From: an uncultured Clostridia bacterium
GTDB lineage: Bacteria > Bacillota > Clostridia > Oscillospirales > Ruminococcaceae
Direction: 5' to 3'
NCBI GenBank assembly: GCA_937901465.1
Contig: CALGTU010000187.1
Coordinates: 1-10,158 of the forward strand
Length of the DNA stretch: 10,158 nucleotides
Shown here one piece after another: positions 6,662 through 10,158 of the stretch. The notes under the pieces are model-generated. The model was not told the origin of the DNA. It made no database searches and saw only the letters and a list, made by a program, of their open reading frames with translations. A program made the position numbers and the translations under genes. Position 1 is the stretch's first letter, and the number at the start of each line of letters is the position of its first letter.

Positions 6662-8129
6662 CCGAGTATACAAAAATTGTTGCAGATGGAATGATTATTA
6701 TATCTCCGAATATTGAGTATATGCTTCTTTCCTGTATAGGCGCTACATATGCTTTTAACGTGTTCTCTTTAAAGGGTTCTGCGTAGTTTATAATTTTTCC
6801 TGTAGGGGATATTACTGATGTAACCCCTGTACTGCTTACTCTTAAAACATATCTTTTATTTTCAACGGCCCGTAGGATTGCGTGATTGTGGTGCTGATAC
6901 ATGGCTCTGCTTTCGCCGAACCACGAGTCGTTGCTTATTATTGAAATTATATCAGCATCATTTCTTGTTGTATCTCTCGATATTCTCGGATAAATCGACT
7001 CATAACAGATTACAACCCCGATGTTTCCTGTGTTCGTTTTTATCGGAAAAGAACTTGTGCCTTCCGTAAATGTTGACATTTCATCGAAAACATCAGGCAT
7101 GATTTTCAAAAGGGTATCATAAAACCATATTTTTTCGCCAAAAGGAACAAGTATTCTTTTGGAATATGCTTCAGAAAAAGTTCCGTCAGGATAAAATGCT
7201 ACTGCCGAATTAAAGATTTTTCCGTTTTTATAAGTGCATATACCGGTAAGTATAGTGACATTATTTTTTCTTGCAAATTTTGAAACATTTCTTGTTCCGT
7301 CGTTATGTTCGTTGAATGAAAATGGCATGGCAGTTTCAGGAAAAATAATAAGTTTTACATCAGGAGAAAGGTTGTTATATGAAAGATTTAAATATTTTTC
7401 GGTAATTGAATTTTTATCCGATGTTCTTTTTTCTTCTCCCGAAAAATTCCCCTGAACAAGTAAAACAGAACTTTTTTCTTCATATTTCAGATTGTTTATT
7501 CTTATAACTCCGAAAATTGTGTTAAGACAAATTATCAGTGAAATAAACATTATCGGAAGTTGAATTTGTTTTTTGAAAATGATATTTTCAATTATAATAC
7601 AAATTAGCCCGTTTATTACAACTATAATGAATGATACAAACAAACTTCCTAAAACTGAAACACTTTGGATTATAACCTCTTTTTGTGCAACGATAGCTGA
7701 AAGTCTTACCCATGGAAAAGAAATATATGGGATGTATTCTTGTACGAATTCTCCGAGTATATATAATGCTCCAAATGAAAATACATCGGCAATATCATTT
7801 TTTCTGACATATTCCCAGAATGTGAACGGAAATGACATTATACATCCTTCTATAACTGTGATAACAATAAGGAATAATAAAAGAAAAATGAAATTCTTTT
7901 CTTTTTCAAAAGGCAGAAATTCTGTTGCGTTTACAATCCATGATACAGATGATAGATACAAAACACCTGAATATATAAACATATATAAGAATTTTCTTTT
8001 TGTTCTTCTGATTGAGTAAAATAATGGTATAAGTGATAAGAATACTATAAAAGCGTTTTTATCTGAAGCAAACGAAAATGCCGTAAGTAATCCGGAAATA
8101 ACGGGGAAAAGTAAGTTAAGAAAATTCAT
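6609..8129 (-). CDS. lnt: Apolipoprotein N-acyltransferase (Lnt-like membrane nitrilase-fold enzyme)
   Basis: Lnt transfers an acyl chain from phospholipid to the amino group of the lipidated N-terminal cysteine of lipoproteins, at the outer face of the cytoplasmic membrane. The product is 506 residues (E. coli about 512). About seven hydrophobic segments lie between residues 1 and 208, with ISFPW (136-140) in the family's usual place. A CN-hydrolase domain follows (about 220-470), then a final membrane segment near 474-496. The catalytic triad is intact: Glu265 in FPETAMPF, Lys324 in KRILVPFGE, Cys375 in VICYE. Glu332 and Glu377 match further conserved acidic residues, and NDSWFGES (400-407) is present. 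The start is supported by AGAGG seven bases upstream on the minus strand. No clear promoter was found in the 126-base divergent spacer. No terminator is visible after the stop, which lies inside the convergent HD gene. In a Gram-positive the physiological activity is uncertain, but the family assignment is strong. Confidence 0.93.
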   Translation of the reverse strand: MNFLNLLFPVISGLLTAFSFASDKNAFIVFLSLIPLFYSIRRTKRKFLYMFIYSGVLYLSSVSWIVNATEFLPFEKEKNFIFLLLFLIVITVIEGCIMSFPFTFWEYVRKNDIADVFSFGALYILGEFVQEYIPYISFPWVRLSAIVAQKEVIIQSVSVLGSLFVSFIIVVINGLICIIIENIIFKKQIQLPIMFISLIICLNTIFGVIRINNLKYEEKSSVLLVQGNFSGEEKRTSDKNSITEKYLNLSYNNLSPDVKLIIFPETAMPFSFNEHNDGTRNVSKFARKNNVTILTGICTYKNGKIFNSAVAFYPDGTFSEAYSKRILVPFGEKIWFYDTLLKIMPDVFDEMSTFTEGTSSFPIKTNTGNIGVVICYESIYPRISRDTTRNDADIISIISNDSWFGESRAMYQHHNHAILRAVENKRYVLRVSSTGVTSVISPTGKIINYAEPFKENTLKAYVAPIQERSIYSIFGDIIIIPSATIFVYSVILCFLLGNKKLPYRRH

Positions 8130-8193
8130 GCAGACACCTCTTTAAAATTATTTGAAAATACAAATGCAATATACACAAAATTTATTGTGAGTG

Positions 8194-8221
8194 TTGACAA
8201 AAAAATGTTATGATATATAAT
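8194..8221 (+). promoter_or_regulatory. Promoter of the PfkB sugar kinase gene
   Basis: Exact TTGACA (8194-8199), 16 bases, then exact TATAAT (8216-8221). A second overlapping TATAAT (8221-8226) would be spaced at 21 and is less likely. Unlike the other promoters here, it has no TG extension. The start would be near 8228, with a leader of about 28 bases. Confidence 0.82.
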
Positions 8222-8255
8222 ATAATTAAGTTGATTATGTTCTGGAGATGATATA

Positions 8256-9221
8256 ATGCCAAAAATAATTACAATGGGTGAAGTTCTTATAGACTTTACT
8301 CCGATCGAAGTTGAAGGGGAAAAGAACGTTGTTCAGCAGAACGCAGGCGGTTCTCCTGCTAATGTTGCTGTTCAGGCAAGCAAACTCGGCGGAGATTGTG
8401 GATTTATAGGAAAAGTAGGCAAAGACAAGTTCGGGATGTTTCTTAAGGAAATGTTTATTGAAAACAAAGTTGATGCCAAGGGACTTATAATAGATGAAAA
8501 GGCAGCAACAACTCTCGCTTTCATCGGTGCCGATGAAGAAGGAAAACGAACATATAATTTTTATAGAAATCCCGGTGCTGATACCCTTATAAATTATTCT
8601 GAAGTTGATTTTAATCTTATTGATAACTGCGAAATCTTCCATTTTGGTTCTCTTTCTCTTACTGATGAACCATCAAGGTCTGCGGTTACGAGAGCTGTTG
8701 AATATGCAAAATCTAAAGGAAAGATCATATCTTATGACCCTAATTATCGTGAAAGTTTATGGACATCAGAAGAAAGTGCCATCGACGCTATGAAGAGTGT
8801 TCTTCAGTATGTTGATATCCTTAAACTTTCTGAAGATGAAATGCGTATGCTTACTGATAGTGAAAAACTTATACAGGGAATAGCAGTTCTTATAAAGATG
8901 GGTGTTAAGGTTGTTATAGTGACTCAGGGTCCAAGAGGATGTATAGTTGCAGGAAAAGGTGGGATAGAAGTATTGCCTACATATGATGTCAATGTAATTG
9001 ACACTCTTGGTGCAGGTGATAGTTTCTTTGGCGCATTCCTTTATAAATTATCTGAAAGCGAAAAAGATTTTTCAGATATGACAATACGAGATTATATTGA
9101 ATTTGCTGACTTTGCCAATGCCTGTGGTGCTTTAACTTCTGCTAAATATGGCGGAATAAAGTCAATGCCCAACTATGATGAAGTAATGGACTGCATGGCA
9201 AATGTAAAGAAACTGAAATAA
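8256..9221 (+). CDS. PfkB-family carbohydrate kinase, probably fructokinase
   Basis: Phosphorylates a sugar with ATP in the cytosol; the likely reaction is fructose to fructose-6-phosphate. The product is 321 residues, the usual ribokinase/PfkB length. The first PfkB signature is AGGSPANVAVQASKLGG (30-46), followed by FIGKVGKDKFG. The second is DTLGAGDSFFGAFL (249-262), with Asp255 as the catalytic base in the GAGD anion hole. FYRNPGAD (102-109) and SYDPNYRESLW (159-169) are typical of bacterial ScrK/fructokinase-like members rather than ribokinase, KdgK or 1-phosphofructokinase, though KdgK-like specificity cannot be excluded. The start is supported by GGAG at 8244-8247, eight bases upstream. 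The gene has its own promoter, diverges from lnt, and has no clear terminator before fba, so some read-through into fba is possible. Neither a sugar transporter nor a sucrose hydrolase gene is adjacent, so the source of the sugar is unknown. Confidence 0.9.
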   Translation: MPKIITMGEVLIDFTPIEVEGEKNVVQQNAGGSPANVAVQASKLGGDCGFIGKVGKDKFGMFLKEMFIENKVDAKGLIIDEKAATTLAFIGADEEGKRTYNFYRNPGADTLINYSEVDFNLIDNCEIFHFGSLSLTDEPSRSAVTRAVEYAKSKGKIISYDPNYRESLWTSEESAIDAMKSVLQYVDILKLSEDEMRMLTDSEKLIQGIAVLIKMGVKVVIVTQGPRGCIVAGKGGIEVLPTYDVNVIDTLGAGDSFFGAFLYKLSESEKDFSDMTIRDYIEFADFANACGALTSAKYGGIKSMPNYDEVMDCMANVKKLK

Positions 9222-9257
9222 ATATTGTAAATTTTCTGTTTACATTCTTACAATCTA

Positions 9258-9286
9258 TTGCAATTGCTTGGAAAATATGTTAAAAT
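9258..9286 (+). promoter_or_regulatory. Promoter of fba
   Basis: TTGCAA (9258-9263), 17 bases, then TAAAAT (9281-9286) with TG at 9278-9279 (extended -10). The start would be near 9293, leaving a leader of about 52 bases. The -10 overlaps the tandem octamers at 9277-9300. Confidence 0.7.
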
Positions 9287-9300
9287 GTTAACATGTTATT
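9277..9300 (+). repeat. Three tandem ATGTTA octamers over the fba -10 and start site
   Basis: ATGTTAAA (9277-9284), ATGTTAAC (9285-9292) and ATGTTATT (9293-9300) lie head to tail with an exact 8-base period. The first two also form an inverted repeat: ATGTTAA (9277-9283) and TTAACAT (9288-9294), 4-base centre. They cover the -10 and the predicted start, where a repressor could act. No regulator family is recognised, and chance in AT-rich DNA is possible. Confidence 0.55.
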
Positions 9301-9302
9301 TA

Positions 9303-9316
9303 AAGGGATGTCCCTT
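9303..9316 (+). other. Small hairpin in the fba 5' leader
   Basis: AAGGGA and TCCCTT flank a 2-base centre; as RNA this would fold as a five-pair stem with an AUGU loop. It lies 14 bases upstream of the GGAGG ribosome site and is not followed at once by a T-run, so it is not a terminator. It may stabilise the 5' end of an abundant mRNA (inference). Confidence 0.4.
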
Positions 9317-9344
9317 ATGATTTATTTTATGGAGGTATAAAACT

Positions 9345-10158
9345 ATGTTAGTATCAGCAAAGGAAATGCTTACAAAAGCAAGAGAAGGTAAATATGCAGT
9401 AGGTCAGTTCAATATCAACAACCTTGAATGGACAAAGGCTATCCTTCTTACAGCTGAAGAACTTAAATCTCCCGTTATTCTCGGTGTATCTGAGGGTGCA
9501 GGAAAGTATATGTGCGGCTACAAGACAGTAGTTGGTATGGTTAACGGAATGCTCGAAGAACTTGGCATCACAGTTCCTGTTGCTCTTCACCTTGACCACG
9601 GTTCATACGAAGGTGCAAAAGCTTGCATCGAAGCAGGATTTTCATCAGTAATGTTTGACGGTTCACATTATCCTATCGACGAAAACGTTGCAAAGACAAA
9701 GGAACTTGTTGGCATTTGCAATGACAAGGGTCTTTCGATCGAAGCTGAAGTTGGCTCAATCGGTGGTGAAGAAGACGGTGTTGTAGGTGCAGGTGAATGT
9801 GCTGATCCTGATGAATGTAAGATGATTGCTGATCTCGGTGTAACAATGCTCGCAGCTGGTATCGGTAATATCCATGGTAAATACCCTGAAAACTGGGCTG
9901 GTCTTTCATTCGAAACACTTGCAGCAGTTAAGGAAAAGGTTGGCGATATGCCTCTCGTTCTTCATGGTGGTACAGGTATTCCCGAAGAAATGATCAAGAA
10001 GGCAATCTCACTCGGTGTTGCTAAGATTAACGTTAATACAGAATGTCAGCTCGCATTCCAGGGCGCAACAAGAAAGTACATCGAAGACGGAAAGGACCTT
10101 CAGGGCAAGGGCTTTGACCCAAGAAAACTCCTCGCTCCTGGATTTGAAGCTATCAAGG
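9345..10158 (+). CDS. fba: Class II fructose-1,6-bisphosphate aldolase (3' end outside window)
   Basis: Zinc-dependent reversible cleavage of fructose-1,6-bisphosphate to glyceraldehyde-3-phosphate and dihydroxyacetone phosphate, in cytosolic glycolysis and gluconeogenesis. The window holds 271 codons; class II enzymes of this type run about 285-290, so roughly 15-20 residues are cut off. LHLDHG carries the catalytic Asp84 and zinc ligand His85. Glu135 lies in EAEVGSIGG. Zinc ligands His177 (GIGNIHGKYP) and His207 (LHGGTGIP) are present, as is the phosphate/substrate loop KINVNTECQ (227-235). The start follows an excellent GGAGG (9331-9335) nine bases upstream. Codon choice shifts here towards GGT, ATC, AAC, GAC, TTC and CTC, richer in C-ending codons than the other genes, which fits very high expression rather than foreign origin. 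The upstream sugar kinase feeds the same pathway. Confidence 0.97.
   Translation, partial: MLVSAKEMLTKAREGKYAVGQFNINNLEWTKAILLTAEELKSPVILGVSEGAGKYMCGYKTVVGMVNGMLEELGITVPVALHLDHGSYEGAKACIEAGFSSVMFDGSHYPIDENVAKTKELVGICNDKGLSIEAEVGSIGGEEDGVVGAGECADPDECKMIADLGVTMLAAGIGNIHGKYPENWAGLSFETLAAVKEKVGDMPLVLHGGTGIPEEMIKKAISLGVAKINVNTECQLAFQGATRKYIEDGKDLQGKGFDPRKLLAPGFEAIK

Noticed and set aside
7573..8019. 148-codon open frame antisense to lnt
   Set aside because: It lies wholly within lnt, lacks a recognisable domain, and its composition is that of the reverse complement of hydrophobic codons.
8174..8189. CACAA/TTGTG inverted repeat upstream of the kinase promoter as a sugar-repressor operator
   Set aside because: The arms are only five bases with an asymmetric centre and no match to a known operator; chance is likely in this AT-rich spacer.
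8130..8193. Minus-strand promoter for lnt
   Set aside because: TTGTCA and TATATT exist on that strand but 21 bases apart, and no other pair has acceptable spacing.
8235..8642. 135-codon open frame antisense to the sugar kinase
   Set aside because: It covers the kinase promoter and N-terminus on the opposite strand, with no family motif; the kinase reading is complete and well supported.
9224..9254. ATTGTAA/TTACAAT inverted repeat after the sugar kinase as a terminator
   Set aside because: The stem is seven nearly GC-free pairs with a 17-base loop and no following T-run.
9673..9918. 81-codon His/Gln-rich open frame antisense to fba
   Set aside because: The odd composition is the expected mirror of biased fba codons; the aldolase frame is unambiguous.
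1..10158. Mobile element, phage, CRISPR, toxin-antitoxin or defence system
   Set aside because: No transposase, integrase, terminal inverted repeats, spacer array or paired small genes are visible; the HD protein and exonuclease alone are not evidence of a defence system.

Overview
The window comes from a low-GC Gram-positive bacterium, most likely a Clostridia member of the Ruminococcaceae/Oscillospiraceae type. The grounds are AT-rich spacers with A/T-ending codons, strong AGGAG-type ribosome sites, sigma-A-like promoters (often with a TG extended -10), a perfect CIRCE operator, and a Ddh-type diaminopimelate enzyme. The taxon is an inference from style and gene content, not from a marker gene. 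The region is dense and looks chromosomal. There is no transposase, phage structural gene, CRISPR array, tRNA or rRNA, and no gene-free stretch longer than about 160 bases.

Layout: (1) 1-1827 (+): C-terminal half of the transcription-repair coupling factor Mfd, whose start lies upstream. (2) 1852-3890 (+): a self-contained heat-shock unit of sigma-A promoter, perfect CIRCE operator, htpG (bacterial Hsp90) and a strong terminator. (3) 3900-4990 (+): ddh (meso-diaminopimelate dehydrogenase) with a near-consensus promoter, ending in a hairpin shared with the convergent gene. (4) 4997-5976 (-): a DEDDh 3'-5' exonuclease with a Cys-rich, probably zinc-binding C-terminus. (5) 6004-6661 (+): an HD-domain hydrolase of unknown substrate, divergent from the exonuclease. 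(6) 6609-8129 (-): an Lnt-like apolipoprotein N-acyltransferase whose last codons overlap the HD gene tail to tail. (7) 8194-9221 (+): a PfkB-family sugar kinase, probably fructokinase, divergent from lnt. (8) 9258-10158 (+): fba (class II fructose-bisphosphate aldolase), cut by the window end about 15-20 residues before its expected stop.

How the genes fit together: most are single-gene transcription units with their own promoters, so this is a run of housekeeping genes rather than one pathway. The clearest functional pair is the sugar kinase and fba, which act on fructose entry and lower glycolysis. Ddh supplies meso-DAP for the cell wall and lysine. Mfd and the exonuclease act on nucleic acids, and HtpG is stress-regulated folding. 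I do not see a new multi-gene system. The points most worth a second look are the extended CIRCE palindrome on htpG, an Lnt homologue in a presumed Gram-positive, the HD/lnt convergent overlap, the exonuclease's Cys-rich tail, the recurring TG extended -10, and three tandem octamers at the fba transcription start.
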